NCBI GenBank assembly: GCA_047967505.1
Contig: CM106538.1
Source of the DNA: Dipteris shenzhenensis
Taxonomy: Eukaryota; Polypodiophyta; Polypodiopsida; Gleicheniales
Direction: 5' to 3' (one strand)
Length of the DNA: 64,000 bases
Shown piece by piece: positions 33,601-46,559 of the stretch (positions are counted from its first letter, which is position 1; the number at the start of each line of letters is the position of its first letter). The position numbers were made by a program, and so were the translations under genes. A model generated the notes under the pieces. The model was not told the origin of the DNA. It did no database searches and saw nothing but the letters and a program-made list of their open reading frames with translations.

Positions 33601-35350
33601 AGAATCAATGAGGGCATCCTGCATGGGTTACAAAGATTTTAAAAGTGGACAAATATTCAAGGCAACTCCAAGGTTATCACTAGATGAAAGACTTGCTTCT
33701 CCAATAAGATTGGAAGGACAAAGAAGCAGCGGAGTTAACTCCTATTTGACATGAGCCAGCTCAGTGATATATTTCATGATGTTCCAACCACCAGGCTAGT
33801 TTAGGACACTCACATTAAGTCCAAGCCAGCCCTGTTTGAAAATTGACGGGTATGGCTAATGGAGATAGGAAGACAATCAATAGGCAGAAAGGAAGGTGAC
33901 ATCTAGCAAGGAGAGGGGACTAGCTAGGGGGAAGCGGAGTGAGTTGAACGTGAGGATGAAGAAGAGGGGGTGAGGATTCGGATCATTATTTGTACGAGGA
34001 TGAAAAGGAGAGTGAGGGGTGACAAAGGCTTGAGCTATGAGCTCGCATGGTGTATCAGGATTCTTGTTGAGATATTTGTGTACTTTGATTGAAACTTGGT
34101 GACCCTATTGTTCGCTTCTCTTCCGCTAGCACGTGCATCTTAGAGCATGAGCATTGTTTTTTTCCTTGTGTTTGTCCAATTCTTCTTTTTCTTGGGGTTC
34201 TATTCCATCTTGCACGTGCACCATCATCGGCACCATACTCTATTCCATCACATTTCATAGTTGCACCATCACCGCGCAATCCATTGCACCATAGCATGTG
34301 ATGCCATCACAACACCCAAAGTTTCGGGTAGCACACACTTCTTGCACCTCACACCAGTGGCTTGCGGCATTGAGTAATATCTTCGAAGGAGATCTGACCT
34401 CCCCTCAGATAGTTTATGGCGATCATAGTGGGACATTGTTGGTGTTAAGCAGCAAAAGTGAAGCGGTATTCTAGGCTCTTAGGGGAGAGAGATGTTATAA
34501 CGAGTAGTTCTGATAACCTTGAGGAGCAAGAGAGAACAGAAATGTACTTGAGAAGAGTGGAGAGAAGGATTCCTATAGACCAAACACAATATAAGAAGCA
34601 TTATGTGAGAAAAAAAATCAAAAAGTCCTCAAGTTGAGCACAAAGTGAACCTATTGGAGAAGTTTTCAGAGCTAACAACTTCATTGAAACTCTCATTGAC
34701 TTAAACCAACATGATCTGTGGTGGTCAAGACTTTGATGGGGAAGAAGAAGTGTAAGCAAAGAGCATGTGAAGGAGGAAGGGACGAATGATGAGGACTCAT
34801 AAGGAGGTCACCAAGGTCAAGATGACATCCCTTTTTCTCTTGCAACTATGTCTTTATCAACAACCACTTCGATGTGATTGGTGACCGCTTCAGACGTGGC
34901 AAATTGGTCAAGCTACTATTTGATCTATTATGCACAGTCTATGTTTTATGCCCATTGCACCTCTTGGCTCTCATTTTTATTCGATCATTTCCCTAGCATC
35001 GTCCTTGAATGTTCCACCTCCTCTCTCATCTACGTTACCCTTCCCCACTATCTCTATCCTTTCAGACTGCTTAGCCGTCATTCATGACTTCCATTACATC
35101 TTTCACATTCCCAGCAGCCGCTCTTGCATCCTCATTGAGGTCCAAATCCTCTATGTTCTCACCACACCACATTTGCATGAAGGTTCCTTTAGCACCGGTA
35201 GTACCTTCTTTGTATCCTTCATCTATGGCTACATCAGTAGTGACTTCATCATTGTGATCCTCCCCATTAGTCTTGTTTCATCCATCGCTGCCTCTCCACC
35301 ATATGTCCCTATGGTACTAAGACTTGTTGACAAACTTCTGAGAGAGCAAT
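33601..35350. other. No recognisable gene
   Basis: Open frames at 34055-34301 and 34878-35352 lack known motifs. The right end may be the gag region of the Ty3 relic that follows. Confidence 0.4.
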
Positions 35351-37400
35351 GAAGATGGAATGTTCTCAATTAATTTTTGCACCATTACAACATGCACTCA
35401 TCAAGTGGAGGGATCATCATAATGGAGGCATCTCAAGAAGGAGTTGAAAGAAATCAAAGAAGGACTCAAAGAAAGAATAAGGGCAGAGGGACCACCCTCC
35501 TTTGAAACCCAGGTCAAAAGTGGTCTTTGGTGCACCGAATGCAAACATTTTATCATGGTCAATAGGAATGTCCCTCTAAACACAAGGTACTGACTTCTAC
35601 CTCATTCTTTACCTTTTGTGAAATTCATGGACATGATGCCTCTCCTTGTAGGTACCTGAAGGGGTCAAGGAAGATTCTACCAGAGTATCTGACTGGAGAA
35701 CCCCTAGTTGTTGGGGTCCAAAGAGCCACACCAACCACTTCTGGCCCAGTACCCATACCCCTTGCTCTTGTGAACGCATCAGAGCCACTTATCCCCTATA
35801 CTATTGTGCCTCCATTGCTTCCTAAACCCCCTTTACTTCAAGCTCTTGCAACCAACAAGGTTCAAGCCCTATTTTTTAATCCTCAATCGTATTCCTCAAT
35901 CGTATTATGCACTCGTATCAACCACCTACCCACAGAGGTGGGTATGGATCATTCTAACCCATGTGGTCGACGAGATGGTTTTTAAGGAGGTCAGGGAGGA
36001 CAAGGCAAAGGGGGACCCTAACATCATAGGCCAATCATATGCTATAGATGTTATGAGTATGGCCACTACCAAGATAATCGATTGTAAACAACTGTTTGGG
36101 GGACCATCTTGCACACAATGCAACACCATACTACAGCAAGACTCTGCCCCAATGGCAGGGAGGAATTGGCATCTCAAGTCAATATGGTCGAGGTAGTCAT
36201 GGTGGGGGAGGTAGGCAGCCCACACATGATTGGGAAAGTGACAAGGTCACAAAGTAAGGCTAGCATGGTTTTGGAGGCCTCATCTCCACCAAAGACCGCC
36301 TCCCTAAGCCATGTTCACGAAATTCCTCCCCCAAATTCCTTGGTAGAGAATATTCCTCAGAAGACCTTGACCTTGTCTTCCATCAGTAGCTTAGAAGGAA
36401 TATCTTAGGGGACTCAGTCGACAAGACCTACCCTTAACTCCTAACACTGGTATGCCTCCTAGTGAAGTAACTATGCCGTCATACTAGGCTGTGATTAAGG
36501 GTGCTACTTGTGCCATTCAAAAAGCACCATTCACTTCCCTTCTTGCAAGGTCAAAAAAATGGGGTTTGCAATTGTGGCATACATAATAGATAGACAGGAG
36601 CATAGAACATGGATAAGAAAGAGCAACTAGGACCTTCCACTTTCCCATAGTAAGCGCGCCACGGCTGGGGACGATGGATTACACAATACAAGAGACAATG
36701 GCTAGAGATTTACATCTATGCCCTCGACCCTTGGTGAGCTTTGATCCTTGGACCAAAGATCGGGTTCTCAGGTCTCAAGAGTCCATCACAAAACCCTATT
36801 CTTTGATGGAATTTTGGCCCAACACCACTCTTAAGGCAACTATGTCAATTGTCTCCACAAAGCAAGCACCAGACCATTGTGTTCTTGAAACACATACTAG
36901 GTTGGCAACAAAAGGGACAAGTTTTTGCAATAGATGGTAAGGATGGACATGCAGTGAACCAATGCTCAACTTACACTACCGTGTGGAAATAAATGAGTTG
37001 CAACTCTAGGATGTCTTCCTTGATGGGGGAGCATCCGTGAACACTATGCCCAAAGGTACAATGCAACACTTTGGTCTATATCTAACAAGTGACGTACATT
37101 TCCCAGTACGAATGGATGATCAATGTAGAGTGAGGCCTATGGGAGGTCAAAGGTGTCCACATAAAGAATGGTGGAGTCACATTTGTATCCAATTTTGTCA
37201 TCCTGGATATCACAAAGATGAACAAACCTATCCTCTACTCAGAATACCATGGTTGAGGTTTGCCAAGGCCCCATCCAGGATTGGTCTGTTGATGAGTCCG
37301 GCTGCCTTTAGGGTTGACATCCCTTGGAAATAGATGTGATCACTGAAAAGGCTCATCACCAGTCAATAGAATTGAGGAAAGAGGATTTTGAAGAGGAAGT
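35350..37400 (+). mobile_element. Ty3/gypsy relic (Tat/Athila-like) with gag and protease
   Basis: Plus-strand frames: a gag end with EELKEIKEG-like acidic helix and GLWCTECKHF, part of a zinc-knuckle-like segment (35420-35580), then a long decayed stretch, then a protease reading DVFLDGGASVNTMPKGTM (about 37012-37065), VRMDDQCRV and, after shifts, FVILDITK and HGLRFAKAP-like pieces (37170-37270) that correspond to the YPLLLGRPWL segment of plant Tat/Athila proteases. Many stops. Downstream 37400-38350 is probably the decayed gap between protease and RT, with no motif I can name. Confidence 0.6.
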
Positions 37401-38399
37401 CGGTGTGGAGGAGGAACATTGGCCTCTTGGGGATCGACCTATTTTGGGGTGACAATTGAACTACATTAAGGAATCACCCTTTCAAAGATGACACCTCTGA
37501 CACACAAGAGTGTGGTGAGAGCTTGGAATACTTGTTGGATGAGGCTGGCCTGGAAGAGAAGAAGCTATCATCTTGGGTTGGATGGGAGCCCTCGGATCCT
37601 TATTGCCAACATGGTGGATTTATTCACCCCTGATGACTCAAAAGCCCATCTTGGTAGTCTAAGTTTTGGCACAAGAAGTAATCTAGGAAGAATTTGCTTT
37701 AGTAGGTTTATGTGAAATAATTTATGATACATTGCCTTTTGGTCTCTAAAATAGTCCCCTCATGTATTGGAGGATGGTGTCTTCAAGTACCATGCAAGGT
37801 GGTAGTGGGGTCACCAATGTGACTTGGGACCATAATGAGGTAGTAAAGACACATGACATGGGATAGTTCCAAATGGAATGAGGTCCGAATCTAGCAACCA
37901 TCAAGGGAGAAGATACTGATTGTATCGCAGAGTCAGGTGACAATTATGATCCCTATGATACAAAATGGAAGGAGGATCATCCAACACTTGTAGAGGGAGA
38001 GGACATGAGGATATTAAAGAGGCCATTGACCATTATGATCTCTATGATACCAAAGACGAGGATGATCACCTAGCGACTAATGTCACCAAGGATGGGAGAT
38101 AACTACTGGGAGGACAACGGGCACCATAGTGCACAATATGGACTTCGAGGAACCCAAGAGTGGACTGGACAATTGAAATTCATACACATCTAAAATGGAG
38201 TCATGTGCAATGGAGTAGACCACAACTTATTTGGAGAGAAGGACATTGTGGACCTCACCTTGCTTGATCTTGTTAGAGACAAATGTCCCCATGATTCAGG
38301 ATCTTCTAGGGACTATTTATGAGGTCGAAGGATTACCATACTGAGGAATGCCCAAGAAATTAGAGAATGGATAACTTTCGTCCATTCGATCAATTTCAT

Positions 38400-39420
38400 G
38401 TCAGTATTCAATGTTATACTTCAACACCCTGGCTACCGGGATCGTCCTTCTTGCGACCCTTAAACTCAACAAACTTACACTTTAGACTAGTTGGGAACTG
38501 GTGGTACTGTGGAACTGGTGGCACTAGCATGCCTACTATATTCAATATTCCTTTTGAAGTCAGTTGCTTTACCAGATTCGGTTGAGTTGGTGGACTAGAT
38601 TGTGTATTTGGATTTGATTGGCTTACCAGATTCGATGGGACAACCAAATTTACTTGTATTTTTGGATTTGGTCGACTTATCGGATTTCTTTGATTTACCA
38701 GATTTTAACTGTGTTGTTGAGCTTGGTTGACTTACTAGATTTCTTTGATTTGCCGAATTTACTCTCAAAATGGATTCATTCTTTTGCTTGGTCCTCGTAA
38801 ATCTTTAGGAGGACCAAGCAGGTACAAACTTTTTGCTTTCCATTCCACCTGTAATATCAGATATGTGTTTCGGATGATTCAAATGCCAAACAGTGTCACA
38901 TTTGATCCATGGATACTAAAGCATGATTGTTAATAACTCCATGATCTACTTCATCGATTACTATATGAATTACCTATCATCCTTCACCAAACCCATCAGG
39001 GAAATACTTCTGTAGCAAAAGTTCACCTATTGACTATCAGTTTTTGCCCGCAATATCAGCATCATTGGCCACTTTGATCTCGAAGTTGTTGGCGGGGTAA
39101 ATAAACAACAGGATAGCCAATGTTTTGGGGTTCAATTAGAACTCTCAAACATATTTCAAATAGGAATTCCTAAGTCTCTCATCTCTCAAAAAGAAGAGAA
39201 AAACTAATGAACACATCATAAGCATGTTGCAAGAGTGCATCATGTCGACAACATTGTCAAAACAATACGTATTACAGCAGCAATACCATCAATAGCAGAA
39301 CCGTAAAACATGTGAATAGAATCTCAAAGGCAATACTCACATTTATTCATCAAAATTCTTCACAGCAACTACATCTCTCTCACGTCTGTCTCACATGTGT
39401 GGATTAGAGGGATACACCTG
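38400..39420. other. No gene; degenerate L/D-rich repeat at 38570-38770
   Basis: Around 38570-38770 the word ttggatttg / accagatt recurs with change, giving repeated LPD/DL words in one frame. Nothing else seen. Confidence 0.4.
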
Positions 39421-39424
39421 ACAA

Positions 39425-39584
39425 TTGGTATCCCTTGCCATTTGAACTACCTACCATAACTATATTGGTGTCCCTTGCCATCTAAACTAACTACCATAAC
39501 TATATTGGTGTCCCTTGCCATCTGAACTAACTACCATAACTATATTGGTTTCCCTTGCCATCTAAACTAACTACCATAACTACC
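39425..39584 (+). repeat. 40-bp minisatellite, four units
   Basis: Units start at 39425, 39465, 39505 and 39545 with ttggtatccc, ttggtgtccc, ttggtgtccc and ttggtttccc; the body tgccatctaaactaactacc is nearly constant. Period is exactly 40 bp. There are no spacers, so it is not a CRISPR-like array. Confidence 0.93.
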
Positions 39585-39640
39585 GAATATGTATGTATAT
39601 TTATATGTATATTAGGGAACAATGAAAAACTAGTAGTCCA

Positions 39641-40431
39641 TTAGTAGATCAACCCTACTTGCTCCATTTTCTCAATATCAGCTTGGATGGCCATATCGTA
39701 GTTGGGATTCATGCAGTATGGTCCTTTGTTCACTGGGTCTACAGCTAAGTATAAATCTATACGATGCTCCATGAACTCAACGAAGAAACCCTTTAGATTT
39801 TTGTATGACCAGGCAAACATGTCCAACATACTTTTGAAAAAAATTAAATCAATGCAGTAAGAAGATAATCATGCTCCCAAACCCAACTAAGGACCTTTAG
39901 ATTCTATGGTTAGTCCTCAGTCCCAATATTGAGATACTACCAATTCCATGCATGATCAACTTGGGTCATGCGTGCTGATGTGGGGTTACTTGGCTCTGCT
40001 ACTCCCCATTCTTCATGTGCGGGAGTATTCTCCAAAATAAAATCCCTCCACTTTCCTAGAAAAGATATTGGTGTGTCTTCTTGAAGTGGTTGAGATGTAA
40101 AGGTAGCACTTAGTGTCATTATCTTTTTGCCACTTTGCACAATTTGAAACCATGCGGTGCTGATTGAAGAATCGGGGGACACATCCATATGTCGGACCAA
40201 GTCAATAGCTCCCTTGTATGAGTTGCAACAATGTGACTGCTCGACATGCACTATGCAAGGAGAAGTGTGGTACAACCAACCTGAGAAAATCAATGTATAT
40301 GTGGTAACGTTATCTAAAGGTCTGAGATGATATAGCAAAGGCACCACCAAAAAAGGAAAAGTGTTTGAAGTGGAAGGACGAGGTTGAGGTTCATATGCTA
40401 GCTTTGAAGCAGATTGAAAAGATGCAAACAT
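39641..40431 (-). mobile_element. Ty3/gypsy fragment: protease-RT spacer and RT start
   Basis: Minus-strand frames: 39937-40431, an uninterrupted 164-codon frame without known motif, and 39641-39829, which reads DMFAWSYKNLKGFFVEFMEH, then RIDLYLAVDPVN and CMNPNYDMAIQADIEKMEQV, the start of RT in Tat/Athila elements. The frame ends at about GLIY. The order (spacer then RT start, reading minus) and its position left of another pol relic suggest a separate copy. Confidence 0.65.
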
Positions 40432-40519
40432 CCTGCAAGCAACTGGAGGAATGGCGACCGATTACACCTGATTTATGAGAAGTTGTACCAAATTCTTCCA
40501 GAACAAGTGCAACACCACA

Positions 40520-43180
40520 AACGGATATGGAGGTAAGCTCCATAATTCATGTTGATGTTAAAAGTCCTAAATTGGAAAATTTTTTAGAAGGATTGTTGAC
40601 ATTCAAGGCCCCATTTTCGGAATGGTTCCAATGGAAGAATTTGATTCAAAGGCGTCATGTCTACATTCACAGGATGACCATAGTACCAACAGTGCTTTGC
40701 AAATTTATGCACATCTTTGATCACAGTTGGCCACCACAACCTAGCTTGAAAAATATTCCATGATTTCTCCTACAAAGTGGCCATGGTTTAGCCCCTGATG
40801 TGCCTCCATTAGTACCACATTCTGTTCTGTTCCAGTACACAATTTGTAACACCTGATTAGCCCCTCATCAATACAACATTCTAGCAATCACCATGAAACA
40901 TTTGCTCTTAATGCCATCCATTTTCTTTGATCCAATGACATCTATTTTGGGAAAATACCACCTATGAGAAACTAAACCATCCAGTTCATACCAATACATG
41001 CCCTGAATGGGTTCCACTTCAAACAAATTCAAATTTCGCATTCAGTAGATCATTTGGAATGCCCTTTAAGGGTGGTTTCCCTAAATCCAGCTGACTCAAA
41101 TAGTCAGCTGCTAAATGATCATTGTGTACCATAGTATAGTCAAACTCTTGAAATAAGAGAATCCATTTACCCAACCTACCAATCAGCTGCACCTTGTTCA
41201 TCACTAAATATAGCAATGCTTGGTGATCCACATGAAATACAATCTTGTTACCCAATAAGCAATGGCAAATTTTACCCAAGGAATAAATCATACCTAAATC
41301 TTCCCTCTCTATTAGCGAGTAATTATGTTTTACACTGGCGGGTGTATGGCTTGTGTAATAGATTGGTTAATACTAACCCTTCTGCCTTTTCTGCATCAAT
41401 ACTACACCAATGGCAATATTTGATGAATATCTGATGCATCAATGAAAACATGAAAGCGTAGGTTCCAATCTGATGGCTATAATGCTAGTGCAATCACCAA
41501 ACTCTTTTTGAGAAGCGGGAATGCTTTTTCATGTTCCTCCCTCCAAATGAATGAAATATCCTTCTTAGTCAGTTTTGTGATGGCAGACATATGACAGGTA
41601 GCACAGAAGCCAGTTATGCCATTTTATTTGGTGCACAAACCTCTGCAAGTCCTTGAAATTTCTGGGAACCTAATTTTCTTGGATTGCCTCAACCTTATAG
41701 GGATCAATCACCATCCCTTCTTCAAAAATAATGTTTCTCAACAATACTCCCCTCTTTACTGTAAAGGTGCACTTGGCCGAATTTAGGCTTTGAGCAGTCT
41801 GGCATTTGTCAAAAGCACAGATGCAATTGATGCAAATGTGTTCAATGTTTTATTCAAAGATGTTGAAATCATCCGATGGCAAGATAAGGTTCAAACACCT
41901 TTTGTATCCATGACTAGAATGTTGGCGATGCATTTTTCAACTAGAACGTCATCACATTACTAGCATCAACCCCCCATTCTGTAACATGTGATGTTTTATC
42001 CTTATATTCTTTAGCCATCTGGACTTGATTATACCCACTAAAACCATCTAGAAAACTATACATCCCATGCCCAGCAACAACATCCAGCAAAGTATCACAA
42101 AATGGCAAAGGAAACAAATCATGATTGTTTTTGCATTTAGCTTTTGATAGTCCAAACAAATTCTTAGCTTCTTTGGAATGATGACTTTTGAGGGCAACCA
42201 TGTCATGTTATCTATTGGATATATGAATCTCACCATCAAACAGCTTGTTAATCTCCTCCTTGACTTGCTTCGCAAAACTCAAATTCATACAGTAGCGCTG
42301 TTGAATCACAGGATTGGCATCTTTCTTCAAATTGATCCACTCCTTTCATATTCATGTATTCGCAAATATCTTTGTACTCACGCAATAGCTTGGCCAACTC
42401 CATCCGGAACTCTCCCATAGTGTATACACTTAGATTAAAATTCCTCCAAGTCCTCTTTGACACGGGATGTTCTCTGCATATTCTCCTCATACGCCCATTT
42501 AACCTTCAAAATTAGCTCTTGTCCCTACTTCTAATATAGTGCAATTTTTCTCTCATCTGGTTCTGGATCGGATATGGTGGGTTGGACGTCATCCGGATCG
42601 GCTGGCTCCTTTGGCGCTAGATCTTCCACTGTTATTGCATGAACAATAGTAGTGACCTATTTCCTCCGAATGATCTCTTGGGACACTACTACCACATCTA
42701 TCTCAAAGATTGGAATCGTCGAGACAGATCAGCGTCTAAGAACTTCCGTTCCTCTCATCATCATCAAGTTCTATGCCCATGTTCACCCCTTGTGCCATAA
42801 CGCTTCTCTTTTCTTAAGGGCCGTATTTGGAATCATCTACATCTTGAGCTTCTTTTTTGCCACTCATTACTGTAATCATTGAGGAATTCCAGTCTAGTTT
42901 TGCTCTAGCAGATTTGAACCTTGGCCTACCCAAGAGCATAGGGTACCACACATCTTCCTCCATCTAAAGAACCACCAAATTGATATGGAACACCATTCCG
43001 AATCACTTGATTACATATGATGCCTATTGGTTGAATCCTTCTTTGATCCGCTATGTGAACTTAACATGAGGCAGGTTGTAGACTGAAAAGTCCCAATCTT
43101 TTGAACACATATTGAGGTAGTATGTTTACTTCGGAACCTTGTCTAGCAATACCCCCACCAAACTCTGGCCGTGGTATTGC
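40520..43180 (-). mobile_element. Ty3/gypsy pol relic (PR-RT-RH-IN), minus strand
   Basis: From right to left: protease-like frame near 42880-43150 (GSEVNILPQYVFKRLGLFSL, then VHIADQRRIQPIG), RT pieces at 41941-42330 (KKLRICLDYQKLNAKT, YSFLDGFSGYNQVQMA with motif A Asp), RNase H at 41019-41291 (IVFHVDHQALLYLV, YTMVHNDHLAADYLSQL) and a decayed integrase finger at about 40700-40850. Stops and frameshifts throughout. The protease first catalytic Asp is changed to Gly in GQGSEVN-like context, so the copy is dead. Confidence 0.7.
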
Positions 43181-43439
43181 ACCTTCACTGCTAGTACAAT
43201 ATAATCCAACAACCTTGGGTTCAGCCTAGCATGTGATTATTAGTGTGTCCTCATACAGGTTACTTGGTGGTATAAACTCTCAAGGTTTGAATTGGTCATG
43301 GGCCACATGAGCTCTCTTATTAGTCCTTTTTTTACCTCGGGGACCATCTATAATAACAACCGCTCCACCAAAATTTTCACCTTTACCTTCTTCAGGGTGG
43401 GGATCAAGTATGTCGTGATGGCCAAAATAGGTTGGAGCT

Positions 43440-45100
43440 TAGGCACTAAGGGATAATATGGGAGCCAATAAAGCAAAATTTTCGATTGAGTTGGTCTCAG
43501 ATCAAGGGACTCATTTTTTGAATGATACTATGACAAAGTTGACTGACATCATGGTGAATTAGGTTTTAGTGAGATCTTCAAAAGGCATGTACTTATGCAA
43601 AACTCGCTACCATTGGGGTTTTTGAGAGGTATTTTGTCTATTTTATCCTCCACTTCAATTGGGAAGTGCTCTAGTTTCATTGAGAGAGGGTCCTATGGAA
43701 GGTGCTTGGCTGATATGAAGGATAGGTGGATAATAGTTTGGACCTACTCGAGAGCAAATTCTCTAGGTTGGTGAGCTATCCTATAGCTGACTCTGATGAC
43801 CCAATGTGTGTGCTTGTGGAGGGTCCTGAGGATGATGGCTGTGTGAAGGTGGAAGATGTGGAGGGATTACAAAAACTGAGGTAAGTATTAAGGGGGGAAG
43901 AGTGTGGGTAGCCAATATCTGTGGGGGGGTGGGACAAGTGGGATCTATCAAGTGAGCTATGGAATAAAGACCACTATAGCTAGGTAGAACTATTCTTCTG
44001 TGAGTTGCTTTGGATAGGCGACATGCTCAATTTCAAAATGGCTAAAGCCTTCATCGAGCATGCGTTGCATGGCTTCCAAAATTTTATTGTAAAGGACAAG
44101 AATGCTAGAAGGGTGAAATTAGGTAACATCATTGGCCAAAAGATAGCTATGGGTATTTTCAACTTCTTCATGGCCGCATTCTCACAGCCACTCAAGGCCT
44201 TCGGAAATGGAATGTGGACTACAAGCCAATATCGAAAGGTCACTAGGCTTAGATAGCTCTAGGATTTCATTATTAGCAAGAAAAAGAGAGGATTCCACTA
44301 TACACCTACACCAACTTCAAAAATTGAGGATGATATGGTGAAGGGGAAGGTCTTGGATATCTTGTCCTAAAAAATTTTTAGGTCTCCACTGAAAAAGGCC
44401 ATATATAAAACGGAGAGGCCGTGGAGAGAGTGGCATAATATAAAAAATGTAAGTGGGTGGGAGAGGGTTAGTGAACTTTAAGTGGTATTGGATGAAGGCA
44501 ATTTTTAGAATATTATAGTGGAAGTGGAAGGTGTCTTCCATTGAGCAGGGTTCAAGGTCATGCATATGGAGGCCTCTAGGAGTTGTACGTACTCCTTCTA
44601 TTTGCTAGTTCTTGGCGGCTTCTGGCTAATGATATAATTGGTTATATTTGCAGAGTGCACATTGGGTCAGGTAACTCGGCATGTGCTAAATTGCTAACTT
44701 GGCATGCACTAAATTAGACTTAATTTAGTATGTTTTTTAGTTGGCCTTTTTTGGGACATTTCTTAACATTTTCTTGACCTATTGGGGGATTCGGACTAAG
44801 CCAAATTTGACTATCTGAAATACAATTCATGAGCTGACCCAGAAGGAAAAGTACACCCTAACAGTAAAACTGTGAGGGGGGGAATTCTTGATTCCTTCCT
44901 TCATGTCTAAATATGTGAGTGGGATGTTGTGCATTACTGATTTTGCACTGTAATTACCCTACTCACATAGTGCATGCTGGATTGACAAGTTTTATGCTCT
45001 TTGAATCTATAGCCAGCAGTTGCCTAACCTAGACACCCACCTAAGGCTACTTAGTGGGAGATGCACGTGAGTGTTTTTGGAATGGATGGTCTTCGAAGAA
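43440..45100. other. Decayed sequence with one integrase-like word
   Basis: In the plus frame near 43475-43530 VSDQGTHFLNDTM matches the second Asp block of a Ty3 integrase (SDQGTHF), so a plus-strand Ty3 relic lies here. The rest, including a frame at 44005-44256, is not recognised. Confidence 0.45.
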
Positions 45101-45199
45101 AATAATAAGGTGGCATCCCTTGTCACCAATCCAAATGAAAAGGGGTTGGCTGATTGGGATACTGCCTTGGGGGAGGGGTTTGTGGGAGACTCCTCAAGC

Positions 45200-46555
45200 G
45201 TGTCAATGGTGAACTTGGTCATTTTGTGTTACTCTAGGGATAGAAGCCTTACATCCAGTTGTTGGAGATCCTTTACTCTTATCAATTATTAGGGATAGGT
45301 TCTTGTGGAGTGCCGAGTTGTATGGAGCTCGTCTTTTTGTCTTCACTTGAAATCCTTTGATGAGGCTTGAACAATTTGAAAAACATTGAGGGCATGTTGC
45401 GGTCATGGCTGGGGCCTTCCTTGTAGCAGCAGGTTCTTGTGGCATTGCCTCCTTTATAGAAGCAAGCTCTTGTGGGGCTCCTACATGTGCCTTTGGTATC
45501 CAAGTGGTAGTTGGTCATTTTTTTAAGGGCTTCCATACCAATTGTTATGGTCAAGATGGCATAGGGTCAGCCCTTGCATAAGTGACATTTATGGTGGGGG
45601 TACAAGCATGGGGCTTTGGTAGCCATATGCATTGATTGCCCTCATAGTACGCTTGAGCCTTGGTAGGAATTTCTTCGGAACCAATTGGGATTTGCATTGT
45701 TACCTGGGTCATGGATGGCACGCTCTTTTCCCTTCCTTGGGGTGAGTCCTTAGTGAGGCATCTTGTTGGGAGGGAGATTGGGGGTTAGCCTCTAAGAATG
45801 CCTATTGTGGTGGTTTGTGGTCCTTCTTCCTCTAGACGTTCTTTATTCACGATCGTTTTCTAAACTGGAACCTTTAATGAGGAGGAAGTCACAAAATTCT
45901 TAGGTACCCAAGGAGTTGGGGCAAGGGGACTGCTTCACTTATTGGGGTGGGTTTCTTGTTTTGGTCCTTGTGCCATAGAGGCACCATTGAGGTCTATACA
46001 CCACTCATTAGGGTTGCCATTCTTTCACACCAGTCTATCTAGCAGTTGATGCAAAAGCATCATTCTTTATCCAAAATGACCTATTTCGTCGATTGCGCAT
46101 ATTGGCATATAGAAGCGGCTCCCTAATCTATGGTTATTAATGGTTACTTTAGTATCTATGTAATTAATTGTAGGCATGCTTGGACCATTAACAGCTTATA
46201 TTCTAGCAAGGTTGGGTTTAAGGAGTAACTCTGGCAATTGTTCCAATACCTCAAGCGAGATGAAGTTATGGTTTTCTCCAGAATCCGCCAAGGCTACTTC
46301 GGAATGAGCAGTTTGTATGTTATCCGTTGATAACTTAACTGGCAACTTAGTAGGGTCAATTATTAGATTATCCACATCATCTTTTTGGTCTATAGTTTCC
46401 TTTAAAATTGTCATTAATTCCTTTTGATTGAGTTTAGCATGATGAATGCAGGCTTCCTCAATTGCTTGTCTTTTCATATGAGTGACCTCCTTTTTAAGCT
46501 CCTTCTCCCTATGGAAGCTTGAAGAGTTTATTGAGTCAGGGGGCCATAGTAGCAC
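45200..46555 (-). mobile_element. Possible Ty3 gag-protease fragment, minus strand
   Basis: The frame 46196-46555 has a Lys/Glu-rich helical part and then EVALADSGENHNFISLEVLE, matching the retroelement protease pattern DSGAxHNFIS with Glu for Ala. It lies downstream of the integrase of the neighbouring element, so it belongs to another copy or a rearrangement. 45203-45554 on the same strand is a Pro/Ala/Lys-rich frame without motif. Confidence 0.5.
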
Positions 46556-46559
46556 TTAA

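Noticed and set aside
34878-35352. 140-codon frame rich in Ser/Pro/Ile
   Set aside because: No recognisable domain and no splice context; may be antisense of a decayed gag region.
39425-39584. CRISPR-like regular repeats
   Set aside because: Units are contiguous without unique spacers, in a plant nuclear context.
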